In this document: piece by piece, positions 45,357-54,011 of the stretch
Position numbering within the stretch: position 1 is the stretch's first letter
Layout: each line of letters begins with the position of its first letter
Assembly: GCF_024808255.1 (NCBI RefSeq)
Contig: NZ_JANTYS010000013.1
Coordinates: 1 to 64,000 of the forward strand
Direction of reading: 5' to 3'
Origin: Mucilaginibacter dorajii
Lineage (GTDB): Bacteria; Bacteroidota; Bacteroidia; Sphingobacteriales; Sphingobacteriaceae
Length of the DNA stretch: 64,000 nucleotides
The notes under the pieces: generated by a model
Database searches by the model: none
What the model was told of the DNA's origin: nothing
Seen by the model: the letters and a program-made list of their open reading frames with translations, nothing else
Made by a program: the position numbers and the translations under genes

Positions 45357-46985
45357 TTACACCGCCTCAATCGCCATAATATGATCTTCAAACTCATCAT
45401 TGGCGATGAACGATTTGTTTTTGATGCGGTTTTTGTAGGAGTATATGGTGTTTACCGAGTAGCCTAACAGTTTGGCAATCCTGTCATTATCATGGATGCC
45501 CATGCGGATGAGGGCGAAGATCCGGTGTTCGGTGCTTAGCAGCTGGCCATCGGCAATTGCTATCTTTTCATCGTTATGGAACAGGGCTTCAAACTTTTCA
45601 ATAAAATCAGGAAACAGGGAAAGAAAAACCTTATCGAAGGTATGGAACAACTGGTGTCGCTCATTCTCCAGGTTAAGGCTTTTGATGGCTGCCTGGGCAT
45701 CTTCGTACCGTTTGCTGCTTAGCTTTTTATCTAAGGATTTTTGGAAGCTTTCCAGTTTATCAATGTAGATGGAATTGATGTTAAAGTAATAGCCAATGTA
45801 TTCGTTTTTGATTTTATTGGCGGTGCTTAAATTACGGTTAAGGCCTTCCAGGGCAATGTTACTTTCCTGCAAGGATACGTTGGCTTCCTTGATCAGGTTA
45901 TCGGCAATGCGCAGTTTTTTAAGCTGACGGAAGATGATCACCGCGAACACTACCACAAAAAGCACCAGCACCGTAATAATAGAGGAGTAGATAAATAACG
46001 ACCGCCGTTGCTGCTCGACCGTGCTGATGCGCTGGGCCTCGATGATAGGCAAAATGCTGCTGATGGTTACCTGCCGGTGGCGTGCGCCATAAAAGGTGGC
46101 ATCGTCCATGGCTTGTTTTATGTAGATAAAGGCATTGTTGAGGTCGCCTTTTTTATATAGGAAATCGGCCAGTTTATAAATGGCCACGGTTTCTTTGGTG
46201 GCCGATTGCAGATCGGCAATGGCCGCCTGGATCAGTAACTCGATGGATTTATCCTGCATGCCTTTACGCTCGTAAATGTAGCTAAGCGAACAGGCGCTTA
46301 CTGCAAACTGGTTGGGTGTAAGGTTTTTGAGCTGTAAAAGCGAGGCATAGTTTTTAACCCCATCTTCAAAATTGCCATTCCTGAGGTATTTTAAACCATT
46401 CAGCGCGAAATAATTATAGGTGCCAGGTGTGGCCAGGGACAAGGCAGAATCGATACATTGAACTCCTTTTGGGTTATAAATGGCCGAGTAATCTAAATTC
46501 CGGTCAAAGTCCGACAGGTCAAAATAGCTCCGGGCTTTCAGGAAATAATAGTCGACTTTATCATTGGTAGAAAGTAAACTTAGATCGATGCCGTTGAGCG
46601 TTTCCAATGTTTCCTTAAACATGCCCGATGAAATAAGCGTAAAGCCTAATTCCATTTTGGCAAAGGCCAGGCGGGAAGGGTCATGCAGTTCGGCAGCGGT
46701 CTGTTGCAGCTTTTTGGCGTAGCTATAAGCCGAATCGTAGCTGAAATTTTTATACTCGTTATAGAGTTGTTGATACAGATCGTACTTTTTGTTGATGTTG
46801 CTTACCTGGCCGGCTTGCTTTTTTATAGCCTCGATGCGGGAAAGTTTTTGCTGTACAAAGTTGTCTTTATCGGCCAAAACAACATTAAATTTATTCATCA
46901 TCGAATCCGTAACCGGATTTTGGGCATGGCCCCGCGTTATAATCAGCAGTAATAAAAAGAATGCAGGAAATAACTTCGGCCTCAT
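45357..46985 (-). CDS. DUF6377 membrane-bound regulator of the starch locus
   Basis: A protein of 542 residues with a signal peptide (MRPKLFPAFFLLLLIITRGH), a periplasmic TPR-like helical domain (about 40-320), one membrane helix (about 330-352, SIITVLVLFVVVFAVIIF), a cytoplasmic coil, and a C-terminal HTH (IALIRMGIHDNDRIAKLLGY, then VNTIYSYKNRIKNK) of the LuxR-like type. This is the architecture of SusR-type regulators. It lies just upstream of susC on the same strand, with the composite repeat between them, and presumably senses maltose or maltodextrin in the periplasm. Confidence 0.93.
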   Translation of the reverse strand: MRPKLFPAFFLLLLIITRGHAQNPVTDSMMNKFNVVLADKDNFVQQKLSRIEAIKKQAGQVSNINKKYDLYQQLYNEYKNFSYDSAYSYAKKLQQTAAELHDPSRLAFAKMELGFTLISSGMFKETLETLNGIDLSLLSTNDKVDYYFLKARSYFDLSDFDRNLDYSAIYNPKGVQCIDSALSLATPGTYNYFALNGLKYLRNGNFEDGVKNYASLLQLKNLTPNQFAVSACSLSYIYERKGMQDKSIELLIQAAIADLQSATKETVAIYKLADFLYKKGDLNNAFIYIKQAMDDATFYGARHRQVTISSILPIIEAQRISTVEQQRRSLFIYSSIITVLVLFVVVFAVIIFRQLKKLRIADNLIKEANVSLQESNIALEGLNRNLSTANKIKNEYIGYYFNINSIYIDKLESFQKSLDKKLSSKRYEDAQAAIKSLNLENERHQLFHTFDKVFLSLFPDFIEKFEALFHNDEKIAIADGQLLSTEHRIFALIRMGIHDNDRIAKLLGYSVNTIYSYKNRIKNKSFIANDEFEDHIMAIEAV

Positions 46986-47132
46986 TTAAGCGTCTATGAT
47001 AATTGGATCACCTCTAAAGATAGACAAACATATTAAATTATGCATTAGCTATATTGTATAAGCCGCCAAGGGTTTATGTATTATTTACGTTAGGTAAATT
47101 TAAGCTTAAAGCCGTTAATTTGGGTTTTAAAA

Positions 47133-47243
47133 TGTAGAGACGCAATATTTTACGTCTCCCGCTATGCAGAGCCGTTTTACTGGAGGATAATCTCAGAAAT
47201 GCCGGATTTGAACGCCGGAGACGCAAAATATTGCGTCTCTACA
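47133..47243. repeat. GAGACGC inverted repeat
   Basis: The left arm 47133-47159 (begins TGTAGAGACGCAATATTTTA) pairs with the right arm 47217-47243 over 27 bp with one mismatch, around a 57-bp centre containing GCCG / CGGC stretches. A partial relative lies at 28372-28393. It sits between the DUF6377 and AraC genes; the promoter of the AraC gene must be inside or between the arms. Confidence 0.8.
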
Positions 47244-47260
47244 TAAAAATATTAACGCCC

Positions 47261-48112
47261 ATGAAAGATATCCCAGTACATCAACTAAAAGAACGCGCCA
47301 CATCCGGGCTTGAGATCCACCGTTTTTTGGAGGGTGATATGCCCAAAGCCGATGAACCGCTGGGCGCCCATCGGGACGATCATTACCTGTTCTTTTTGCT
47401 GGAAGGTGGTTTGGCTTCTATGATGAATGATTTCCAGGAGGTGCATTTTGAAGCGTCGCAGCTTTATTATGTACTGCCCGGCCAGGTACATCACCGCATT
47501 AAAAATTTTGAAGCCTTTGGCTGGTTCATCGCCGTTGATACCATGCTGCTTTCGCCCGATTACCGCAGCATTTTTGAAAATCAGCTCATTATGCAGCAAC
47601 CTTACCGGCTTACCGATGTACAGCTTAATCAGTGTAAAAACCTGTTAAACCTGCTTTACGAGAAATATTGCGAAGACGAAAGCAGGACATTTTATTTGCC
47701 CGTGGTACACTCGCTGCTGCAATCGTTTTTGGGGATGGCGGCCTGTTGCTTTAGCCATACGGGCAACCAGCGTTTAATGACCTCGCGCCCGGTGCAGTTG
47801 GCACAGCAATTTAAAAAGTTACTGGTTGAGCATGTGCGCGAGGTAAAAAGCCCCTCGGCTTACGCCAATATGCTCAACGTATCTGAAACTTACCTTAACG
47901 AAGCGTTAAAAAAAGTAACAGGAATGTCGGTGAGTTACTGGATTCAGCAGGAATTATTATTAGAGGCTAAACGCCTGCTGTATTACAGCCAGATGAATGT
48001 TAAAGAAATTGCCCATACGCTGGGATACGATGACCACGCCTATTTTTCGCGCCTGTTTAAAAAGACGGAGGGGAGTACACCACTTTCATTTCGGAAGGGT
48101 TACCGTAAATAG
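47261..48112 (+). CDS. AraC family transcriptional regulator
   Basis: A protein of 283 residues from ATG 47261 (the upstream extension falls in the repeat arm). An N-terminal cupin-like ligand domain (about 10-110; LFFLLEGGLASMMNDFQEVH) is followed by the double HTH of AraC/XylS proteins: NMLNVSETYLNEALKKVTGM and VKEIAHTLGYDDHAYFSRLF, ending STPLSFRKGYRK. The neighbouring siderophore-interacting protein gene, 77 bp downstream, is the probable target. Confidence 0.95.
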   Translation: MKDIPVHQLKERATSGLEIHRFLEGDMPKADEPLGAHRDDHYLFFLLEGGLASMMNDFQEVHFEASQLYYVLPGQVHHRIKNFEAFGWFIAVDTMLLSPDYRSIFENQLIMQQPYRLTDVQLNQCKNLLNLLYEKYCEDESRTFYLPVVHSLLQSFLGMAACCFSHTGNQRLMTSRPVQLAQQFKKLLVEHVREVKSPSAYANMLNVSETYLNEALKKVTGMSVSYWIQQELLLEAKRLLYYSQMNVKEIAHTLGYDDHAYFSRLFKKTEGSTPLSFRKGYRK

Positions 48113-48166
48113 TCCAATCATTACCGTAACTATGCCATTGTATCTGGTATGATTTGCACCTTTCTT

Positions 48167-48187
48167 TGTGTTAACAAAATTAACACA
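48167..48187 (+). promoter_or_regulatory. Inverted repeat just before the SIP gene
   Basis: TGTGTTAA-CAAAA-TTAACACA ends 2 bp before the start codon. It could be an operator for the adjacent AraC regulator or a hairpin affecting translation start. Confidence 0.4.
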
Positions 48188-48189
48188 CC

Positions 48190-48900
48190 ATGGAAACATC
48201 CACTATATATAAAATTAAAAGAACGGTTGATAAGCTGTTTGATCAGAGGCTGCAAAGCGGCCGTGTGTTGGAAGTAAGGTGCTGGGAACCCTGCACCTTA
48301 ATTGAAATTGACCTGCACTTGCCGCAGCTTGATATGTCCCAATGGCAGGAGATCCCTTACATTAAATTTAAGGTTGACGGCCTTACCTTCCGCGATTATA
48401 CCCCATCTGGCTGGGATGCCGAAACCTGTACCTGCACCATTTTTGTTGATGCCGCGCATAATGGTCCGGGCAGCAGCTGGGCAAGGCTGTTAAAAAAGGG
48501 CGATACGGTGAGCTACCTGAAAACAGGTACTACCAATCAAAAGCCCGCGCCAACATCGGCCATTGTAGCTTTGGGCGATGAAAGCAGCATGGGGCACTTT
48601 TTGGCCCTGCAAAAAATGGTTTTGCCGCATACCCGTTTTTCGGGTAGTATAGTGATAGGCAATGAGCAGCACCGTAAGCTCTTCCATGAATACTTTTGGA
48701 CGCCATTGGAACCCGTAGCCCGCAAAGATGTTTACGGTCATCAAAGTTTGATGGAGTGGGTGATCGGTCAGCGGTACACTTTAGAAAATACCGTATTTTA
48801 CCTTGCTGGAAACAACACCATGGTTGCGCAATTGAGGAAACTGTTGCGCGGGCAAGGTTATCCATCAGGACAGATCAAAGTACAGGGCTTTTGGGATTAA
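48190..48900 (+). CDS. Siderophore-interacting protein (FAD ferric reductase type)
   Basis: A cytoplasmic flavoprotein of 236 residues. The N-terminal FAD-binding barrel has FRDYTPSGWDAETCTCTIFV (the RxYTxR-like site, here RDYTPS) and NGPGSSWARLLKKGDTV, as in ViuB/YqjH-type ferric-siderophore reductases. The C-terminal part is the NAD(P)H-binding lobe (FYLAGNNTMVAQLRKLLR). It probably reduces iron bound to imported chelators and lies next to an AraC regulator, a common pairing. Confidence 0.9.
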   Translation: METSTIYKIKRTVDKLFDQRLQSGRVLEVRCWEPCTLIEIDLHLPQLDMSQWQEIPYIKFKVDGLTFRDYTPSGWDAETCTCTIFVDAAHNGPGSSWARLLKKGDTVSYLKTGTTNQKPAPTSAIVALGDESSMGHFLALQKMVLPHTRFSGSIVIGNEQHRKLFHEYFWTPLEPVARKDVYGHQSLMEWVIGQRYTLENTVFYLAGNNTMVAQLRKLLRGQGYPSGQIKVQGFWD

Positions 48901-48988
48901 GGCTGCCAGCCAACCTGTTAACAATAACTTAACCTCCTACAGCGGCAAATATTTGTTAAATTTGAGTAACAAGAAAAATTTAACCGCT

Positions 48989-49534
48989 ATGGCAAAGTTT
49001 TTTGATGATATTCAGCCGCAGCACCAGGTGTTTATTGAGAAGCAGAAAATGTTTTTTGTAGCATCGGCCCCGCTTGCGGCAAACGGGCATGTAAACCTTT
49101 CGCCCAAGGGGATTGACAGTTTTAAAGTTTTAAGCCCATCAAAGGTTGCCTATATGGATCTTACCGGGAGCGGCAACGAAACATCGGCCCATATTTTAGA
49201 AAACGGGCGGATCACCTTTATGTTCTGCGCTTTTGACGGCCCTCCTACTATTATGCGCTTATTTGGTAAGGGCTATACCGTATTGCCGGACGATGAAGAA
49301 TGGGAGCAACTGGCCCCTAATTTTCAAATCCTGCTGGCAACAAGGCAAATTATTGTGGCCGATATTTACCAGGTGCAAACCGCCTGCGGTTTCAGCGTGC
49401 CCTACTATACCTATGAAGGCGAACGCGACCAGGCCTATAAATGGGCTGACAATAAAGGCCCCGAAGGACTGGAAGCTTACAAACAAGAAAAGAACCTGCA
49501 AAGTTTGGATGGTTTGCCTACAGCACTTGCTTAA
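48989..49534 (+). CDS. Pyridoxamine 5'-phosphate oxidase family flavoprotein
   Basis: A split-barrel FMN-binding protein of 181 residues from ATG 48989. MFFVASAPLAANGHVNLSPK is the typical start of this PPOX subgroup, followed by ENGRITFMFCAFDGPPTIMR and VQTACGFSVPYYTYEG. The substrate is unknown; it is not classical PdxH. It overlaps the convergent MocR gene by 4 bp. Confidence 0.92.
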   Translation: MAKFFDDIQPQHQVFIEKQKMFFVASAPLAANGHVNLSPKGIDSFKVLSPSKVAYMDLTGSGNETSAHILENGRITFMFCAFDGPPTIMRLFGKGYTVLPDDEEWEQLAPNFQILLATRQIIVADIYQVQTACGFSVPYYTYEGERDQAYKWADNKGPEGLEAYKQEKNLQSLDGLPTALA

Positions 49535-51015
49535 AGCGATGTTTTCTTAAAAACAGCAGCTAAAATATCCACAGCTTCCCGCATTTCCTTTTCATTGAGC
49601 GATGCAAAACCTAAGCGCACATATTGACGACCGGGGCTGTTATCATAAAAATAATCCCGGCCATCGGCAATGGTAAGGCCCATCGCGGCCGCCTTTTCGG
49701 CTACTTCGGCGGGATTAAAACCATCGGCATATTTTACCCAAACGGCAAAGCCGCCATCCGGGATTTTAAAATCCAGGTATTGGCGAAGGTGTTCTTTTAG
49801 TAAGCTGCAAAGCAGGTCGCGCCGTTCGTGGTATAGCTTGTTGGCCTTTTTCAGGTGCCGGCCTATGTCACCATTTTTTAGCAGGTTGGCAATAGCTTCT
49901 TCAAGCAGGTGTTCTCCCTGCCGGTCAATCATTTTACGCAGGCGAATAGTTTGAGTTAGCAGGTTTGCCGGCGCAATCATAAAGCCAATACGGATGCCCG
50001 GCGCAATGGTTTTACAAAACGAGCCTACATAAATTACACTGCCATCATAATCGGCACTGGCCAACGGCAGTATGGGGCTGCTGGCGTAGTGGAAATCGTA
50101 ATCGTAATCGTCCTCAATAATGGCAAACCTGTATTTGCGGGCCAGTTCCAGCAAACGCATGCGCCGTTCTGCACTTAAAGTTACCGTAGTAGGGCGGTGG
50201 TGATGGGGGATCACGTATACCAGTTTTACTTTTTTCTGTCGGCATATAGCCTCTACAGCATCCAGGCTAATGCCATGTTCGTCAATGGGTACCAAATGCA
50301 GTTTGGCCGCGGCCTGTTCAAAGGTTTCATTAGCGCCGGGATAACCAGGATCGGCGGCTATCACCACGTCGTTTTTGTTTAACAGGATCTGGGCACAAAG
50401 GTAAATAGCCATTTGTGAGCCCTTGGTTATTAAAATATCGGTAGCGCTTACCTGTAGCCCGCGGGTTTCGCCCAGGAAACGGGCCAGTTCGGAACGCAGG
50501 TTTATTGATCCTTGTTCTGGTCCGTAGGTTAAGTACTGTTGCGTAAAATGATAATTGGCAAAGCGTCGGTATTCGCGCACTAATAATTCAACAGGCGCAA
50601 GCCGCGTATCGGGGAAGCCATCGTCAAATACAAGCGTGCGGGGTTTATCGGTCTGGAAAAGATCGGGGTAGGGCACTTTCTCGGTCACCTCAAAAAGGGT
50701 TTTATCGGGATAAGTATTTCTCTTTACCGCTGTGCTGATAGCCCTTGGCGATACATCGGGCAGGTTTTTGGCCACAAAAATGCCTTTGCGCGGATAAACA
50801 TCAACCCAGCTTTGCGCATACAATTCATCATAAGCAGCCACTACTGTTTTGCGGTGAACTTTTAACAATGTAGCTAAAACCCTGCTGCTGGGCAGGGCGG
50901 TGCCCGGTTTTAAAGTGCCCTGCCTGATGTGGCCTATAATGCCATTGCAAATTTGCAGGTACACCGCTACCTGCGCGTTTTTATCTACCGTGATCAACCC
51001 GCTTGTAAATAACAT
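49531..51015 (-). CDS. MocR/PdxR-type GntR regulator with aminotransferase domain
   Basis: A transcription factor of 494 residues. The N-terminal winged helix (about 10-80; GTALPSSRVLATLLKVHRKT) is joined to a fold-type I PLP domain that has the family blocks DDGFPDTRLAP, YGPEQGSINLRSELARFLGE, IVPHHHRPTTV-like YVIPHHHRPT, EDDYDYDF and the PLP lysine in YVGSFCKTIAPGIRIGF. It is divergent from doxX and eamA, and two direct repeats in the 83-bp gap are its likely operator. Confidence 0.95.
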   Translation of the reverse strand: MLFTSGLITVDKNAQVAVYLQICNGIIGHIRQGTLKPGTALPSSRVLATLLKVHRKTVVAAYDELYAQSWVDVYPRKGIFVAKNLPDVSPRAISTAVKRNTYPDKTLFEVTEKVPYPDLFQTDKPRTLVFDDGFPDTRLAPVELLVREYRRFANYHFTQQYLTYGPEQGSINLRSELARFLGETRGLQVSATDILITKGSQMAIYLCAQILLNKNDVVIAADPGYPGANETFEQAAAKLHLVPIDEHGISLDAVEAICRQKKVKLVYVIPHHHRPTTVTLSAERRMRLLELARKYRFAIIEDDYDYDFHYASSPILPLASADYDGSVIYVGSFCKTIAPGIRIGFMIAPANLLTQTIRLRKMIDRQGEHLLEEAIANLLKNGDIGRHLKKANKLYHERRDLLCSLLKEHLRQYLDFKIPDGGFAVWVKYADGFNPAEVAEKAAAMGLTIADGRDYFYDNSPGRQYVRLGFASLNEKEMREAVDILAAVFKKTSL

Positions 51016-51016
51016 A

Positions 51017-51057
51017 ACTGGACTATCTTGTTTATACTTACTGGACTATAAAGATAG
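51017..51057. promoter_or_regulatory. Direct repeats in the MocR - DoxX gap
   Basis: ACTGGACTAT occurs at 51017-51026 and 51040-51049, 23 bp apart (about two helical turns). CTATCTT and AAGATAG form an inverted pair across them. Paired direct repeats are typical MocR binding sites. They overlap the first bases upstream of the regulator gene. Confidence 0.55.
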
Positions 51058-51098
51058 GCCAACGTATGCGTAATTTTATATCAGCAAATAAAAAAGAT

Positions 51099-51545
51099 AT
51101 GCAACTCATTAAAAATTATTCGTTCCCATCCGTTGCTTTAAGACTGGCGCTGGCTACCAGTTACCTGTGGGAAGTGGCAGATCGCCTTGGTTTTTTAGGC
51201 GCACATGGCCAGCCACACGTAGGCTGGGGCGATTGGCAACACTTTTTAGATTACGCCCGCCAGGTAATGGCATTTTTACCTGCGGGTGTTATTCCAACCC
51301 TGGCTGTATTGGCAACTATTGGCGAGGCCGCTATCGGGCTATTACTGCTAACAGGTTTGTTCACCCGTATTGCGGCGTCCTTAAGCTGCCTGCTGAGTTT
51401 GGCGTTCGCGCTATCAATGGCTATCGCCTTCGGCTTTGATTCGCCTGTGGGATATTCGGTTTTTACCGTGAGCGCGGCGAGCCTGCTGCTGGCTACTTTA
51501 CCCGAATACAAATGGAGTATCGATTCATTAATCAATAAAAACTAA
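51099..51545 (+). CDS. DoxX family membrane protein
   Basis: A protein of 148 residues from ATG 51099 (an ATG 33 bp earlier is possible). There are four predicted membrane segments and the DoxX-like start (RLALATSYLWEVADRLGFLG) with GEAAIGLLLLTGLFTRIAAS. The function is unclear; members are linked to redox stress or small-molecule reduction. The EamA gene follows after 7 bp, so the two form an operon divergent from mocR. Confidence 0.88.
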   Translation: MQLIKNYSFPSVALRLALATSYLWEVADRLGFLGAHGQPHVGWGDWQHFLDYARQVMAFLPAGVIPTLAVLATIGEAAIGLLLLTGLFTRIAASLSCLLSLAFALSMAIAFGFDSPVGYSVFTVSAASLLLATLPEYKWSIDSLINKN

Positions 51546-51552
51546 TATCGCC

Positions 51553-52554
51553 ATGACATCTATCAATCAACAAAAAGCACCCACCTTATGGGTTATCATA
51601 GCGTTTGCTACCGTTTATATTGTTTGGGGTTCTACCTATTTTTTTATCCAGATGGCTGTGCATGGCTTTCCGCCTATGTTGATGGGCGCATTACGTTATA
51701 CAACCGCCGGGCTGTTAATGCTGGGTTGGTGCGCCATTAAAGGCGATAAGATCTGGGTTAAAAAAGATGTGATCAACTCGGGTATCAGCGGCTTGATCAT
51801 GCTGTTTGTAGCTACCGGGATTGTCATTTGGGTTGAGCAAACTTTACCCAGTGCTATGGTGGCTATCACCGTATCGGCAGGGCCAATATGGTTTGTAGCT
51901 TTGGATAAATTAAACTGGCGCGTAAATTTTAAAAGCAGAGCGACCATTGGTGGGCTGGTAATCGGTTTCGCCGGAGTGATTCTCTTATTTGGCGAGCAGG
52001 TAAGCAAAGCTCTTGCCGGAGGCCATTCGGCACCTACATTTTTGGGGATGTTATTATTAGTTTTTGGGCCGGTGGCATGGTCGGCAGGGTCACTATACTC
52101 AAAACGTAACGCAACCACCGGGCCGGCCCGCTTAAATACCGCGTGGCAAATGATCATAGCGGGCATTGCGTTTATTCCCGCGGGCATGGCTCATCACGAG
52201 TTTAATGGCTTTAGTTTAATGAACGTACCTGCCCATTCATGGTGGGCTATTGTTTACCTTATCCTGTTTGGGTCTATCGGTGCTTTTAGCGCTTACATTT
52301 GGCTGCTGCAGGTACGGCCGGCAACACAGGTAAGCACACACTCGTATGTAAACCCGGTTATCGCGGTGCTATTGGGCGTATTGTTTGCCGGCGAACAGAT
52401 CTCGTCATTGCAGATCATTGGCCTGGTAGTGATACTACTTAGCGTGTTGCTCATCAACCTAACAAAATACCGTAAAACAAACACTGCAAAAAAGGCAATC
52501 CCAATAAGCGTCGACCTGGAACAGGGGAAAAACTTATTAGCAAAAGCTTGTTGA
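51553..52554 (+). CDS. EamA (DMT) family transporter
   Basis: A drug/metabolite exporter of 333 residues with ten predicted membrane helices in two EamA repeats. The first has FATVYIVWGSTYFFIQ and ALRYTTAGLLMLGW; the second has GPVAWSAGSLYSKR, VSTHSYVNPVIAVLLG and FAGEQIS. The substrate is unknown, often amino acids or metabolites. It is the second gene of the doxX-eamA pair under probable MocR control. Confidence 0.93.
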   Translation: MTSINQQKAPTLWVIIAFATVYIVWGSTYFFIQMAVHGFPPMLMGALRYTTAGLLMLGWCAIKGDKIWVKKDVINSGISGLIMLFVATGIVIWVEQTLPSAMVAITVSAGPIWFVALDKLNWRVNFKSRATIGGLVIGFAGVILLFGEQVSKALAGGHSAPTFLGMLLLVFGPVAWSAGSLYSKRNATTGPARLNTAWQMIIAGIAFIPAGMAHHEFNGFSLMNVPAHSWWAIVYLILFGSIGAFSAYIWLLQVRPATQVSTHSYVNPVIAVLLGVLFAGEQISSLQIIGLVVILLSVLLINLTKYRKTNTAKKAIPISVDLEQGKNLLAKAC

Positions 52555-52570
52555 TAGTAAGTTTTTTAGA

Positions 52571-52604
52571 TGGATAACCTATAGGCTCAGCTATAGGTTA
52601 TCCA
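52571..52604. terminator. Bidirectional terminator between eamA and a hypothetical gene
   Basis: TGGATAACCTATAG (52571-52584) and CTATAGGTTATCCA (52591-52604) are perfect 14-bp arms around GCTCAG. The right arm contains the stop codon and last four codons of the convergent minus-strand gene. Upstream TTTTTT (52562-52567) gives a T tract for the minus-direction read as A, so the hairpin mainly suits eamA. Confidence 0.65.
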
Positions 52605-52938
52605 TTGATCGCCAAAGTGGAGGATTGTCTCTTATTAGGTTCAAATGTTCAATTACCTCTTCAATTTCGGCAACGGTAAGCGAGCGTTCGCCGCCGGTGT
52701 ATGAAAAAACATTTGCCGGGGTTTCAAAGGCAATGAACCCCAGGTAGTCGGGGTCGTTTATTTTATCCAGGTGCAACGTACTTTCCTTCTTTAAAGCCTG
52801 TTGCGGATTGCCCTTGGCCCTGTCGATAAACAGGCTATAAGTATAAGTGATAACCGGGTGGCCGTCAAGATGGGCGTCTGTATCCGGGATCGCCATCATA
52901 TGGAGATCATTGTTTAGCGTGAAAAAGATAGGTTTCAT
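52591..52938 (-). CDS. Hypothetical protein
   Basis: A protein of 115 residues, acidic, without a signal peptide or membrane segment. It reads as an alpha/beta protein (PIFFTLNNDLHMMAIPDTDA, then YLGFIAFETPANVFSYTGGE, then a helix VAEIEEVIEHLNLI). I do not recognise a family. It is convergent with eamA and its last codons lie in the shared terminator. Confidence 0.75.
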   Translation of the reverse strand: MKPIFFTLNNDLHMMAIPDTDAHLDGHPVITYTYSLFIDRAKGNPQQALKKESTLHLDKINDPDYLGFIAFETPANVFSYTGGERSLTVAEIEEVIEHLNLIRDNPPLWRSMDNL

Positions 52939-53105
52939 AATAGAAGTGTATTAAAACGCAACATTGTAAAAAGTAAATGGTTTCTATAAGGCCTGTTTAT
53001 TTATGAAGAGCCTATAATTATGTATTATCAATTGATAATAATGGCTTGCCTGTCGCAACTATACCCTTAAAATGTATGTAATGGCCTTTGGATATGGTAA
53101 TGATG

Positions 53106-53136
53106 ATGTATAATTTAGGGTATTAAAATTATACAT
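53106..53136 (+). promoter_or_regulatory. Hairpin abutting the pentapeptide-repeat gene start
   Basis: ATGTATAATTT (53106-53116) and AAATTATACAT (53126-53136) are perfect 11-bp arms; the right arm ends directly at the start codon. The site could occlude the ribosome or serve as an operator. Confidence 0.45.
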
Positions 53137-53556
53137 ATGGAAACAGGAAATAACGCCGAAAAAATCAGCATCAAGGAAACAACCAAAGTGATAGATGCTA
53201 AATATTCACATCTGGATGGATCGACCTTTGTGATGCTGAAGATGAGCAACGCAAGTTTTAACGATGTCGACCTGAGCCACCTTAAAATTGTAAATGCCAA
53301 TTTAAGCGACCTGGAAATTGAGGGTGCGCAATTAGGCGGTGCCTACATCCACAATATAGGTGTGCCACCCAAAGGCCACCCTGCTTATGACGAAAAGGTA
53401 AAGCAGCGGCCCTTGCGTTTTGAGGATTGCGAGCTGAGCGGCAGTACCATTATCGATTGTAATTTAAGCGGCGTAGTTATCAACGATTGCAATACCATGG
53501 GGATGACCATTAACGGTATTTTGGTTGATGATTTGCTTAAAAAATATCAGCAGTAA
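53137..53556 (+). CDS. Pentapeptide repeat protein
   Basis: A protein of 139 residues with A(D/N)LxX-type pentapeptide units, for example NASFNDVDLSHLKIVNANLS, then DLEIEGAQLGGAYI, and after a break CELSGSTIIDCNLSGVVIND. This should form a right-handed quadrilateral beta helix interrupted by a loop (about 65-88, GVPPKGHPAYDEKVKQRP). The function is unknown. It is cytoplasmic, with no signal peptide. Confidence 0.88.
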   Translation: METGNNAEKISIKETTKVIDAKYSHLDGSTFVMLKMSNASFNDVDLSHLKIVNANLSDLEIEGAQLGGAYIHNIGVPPKGHPAYDEKVKQRPLRFEDCELSGSTIIDCNLSGVVINDCNTMGMTINGILVDDLLKKYQQ

Positions 53557-53575
53557 AAATAATTGAATAAATATG

Positions 53576-53616
53576 GTACTATGTATTGTATAGTACTGTG
53601 TTTTGTATTAGCTTTG
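53576..53616 (+). promoter_or_regulatory. Promoter of the lipoprotein gene
   Basis: TTG (53586-53588), 20 bp, then TAGCTTTG (53609-53616), a full match to the Bacteroidota pattern. The inverted repeat GTACTAT-gtattgt-ATAGTAC (53576-53596) covers the -33 element and looks like an operator. Confidence 0.55.
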
Positions 53617-53645
53617 TGATGAAACTCAACTAAAAATTATTCATC

Positions 53646-54011
53646 ATGAAAAAAATACACTATTTAATTGCCATGGCGGGCATAATTCTGCTGGCAACAG
53701 CATGCCGTTTTGGAGGCAGGCATACCACCATTATTGAAAACGCCAATGGTAACACCGTGAAGATTGAATATCGCGGGCAGATCTATTTTACTGAAGATGG
53801 CACTGGCATTAAATTTATCACCCCGCATGGATCAGTAAAATACAGCCATAACGACGACGACCTGGTTGCCGAAAACGATAACGGCCGAATCATTTATGAA
53901 ATAAACGGTGGTGGCAAACAAACCCAGCTTGACGAAGGTGGCAAAGCCTTTTTAGCAAGCGCAGTAAGGGAGATGATTAAAAGAGGGCATAACGCGGATG
54001 GAGGGAGATGA
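53646..54011 (+). CDS. Small lipoprotein
   Basis: A protein of 121 residues with a lipoprotein signal (MKKIHYLIAMAGIILLATAC, lipobox LATAC). The mature part is a run of short beta strands (NTVKIEYRGQIYFTEDGTGI, KFITPHGSVKYSHND) followed by a helix, possibly a small beta-meander. I do not recognise a family. It has its own promoter at 53576-53616. Confidence 0.78.
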   Translation: MKKIHYLIAMAGIILLATACRFGGRHTTIIENANGNTVKIEYRGQIYFTEDGTGIKFITPHGSVKYSHNDDDLVAENDNGRIIYEINGGGKQTQLDEGGKAFLASAVREMIKRGHNADGGR

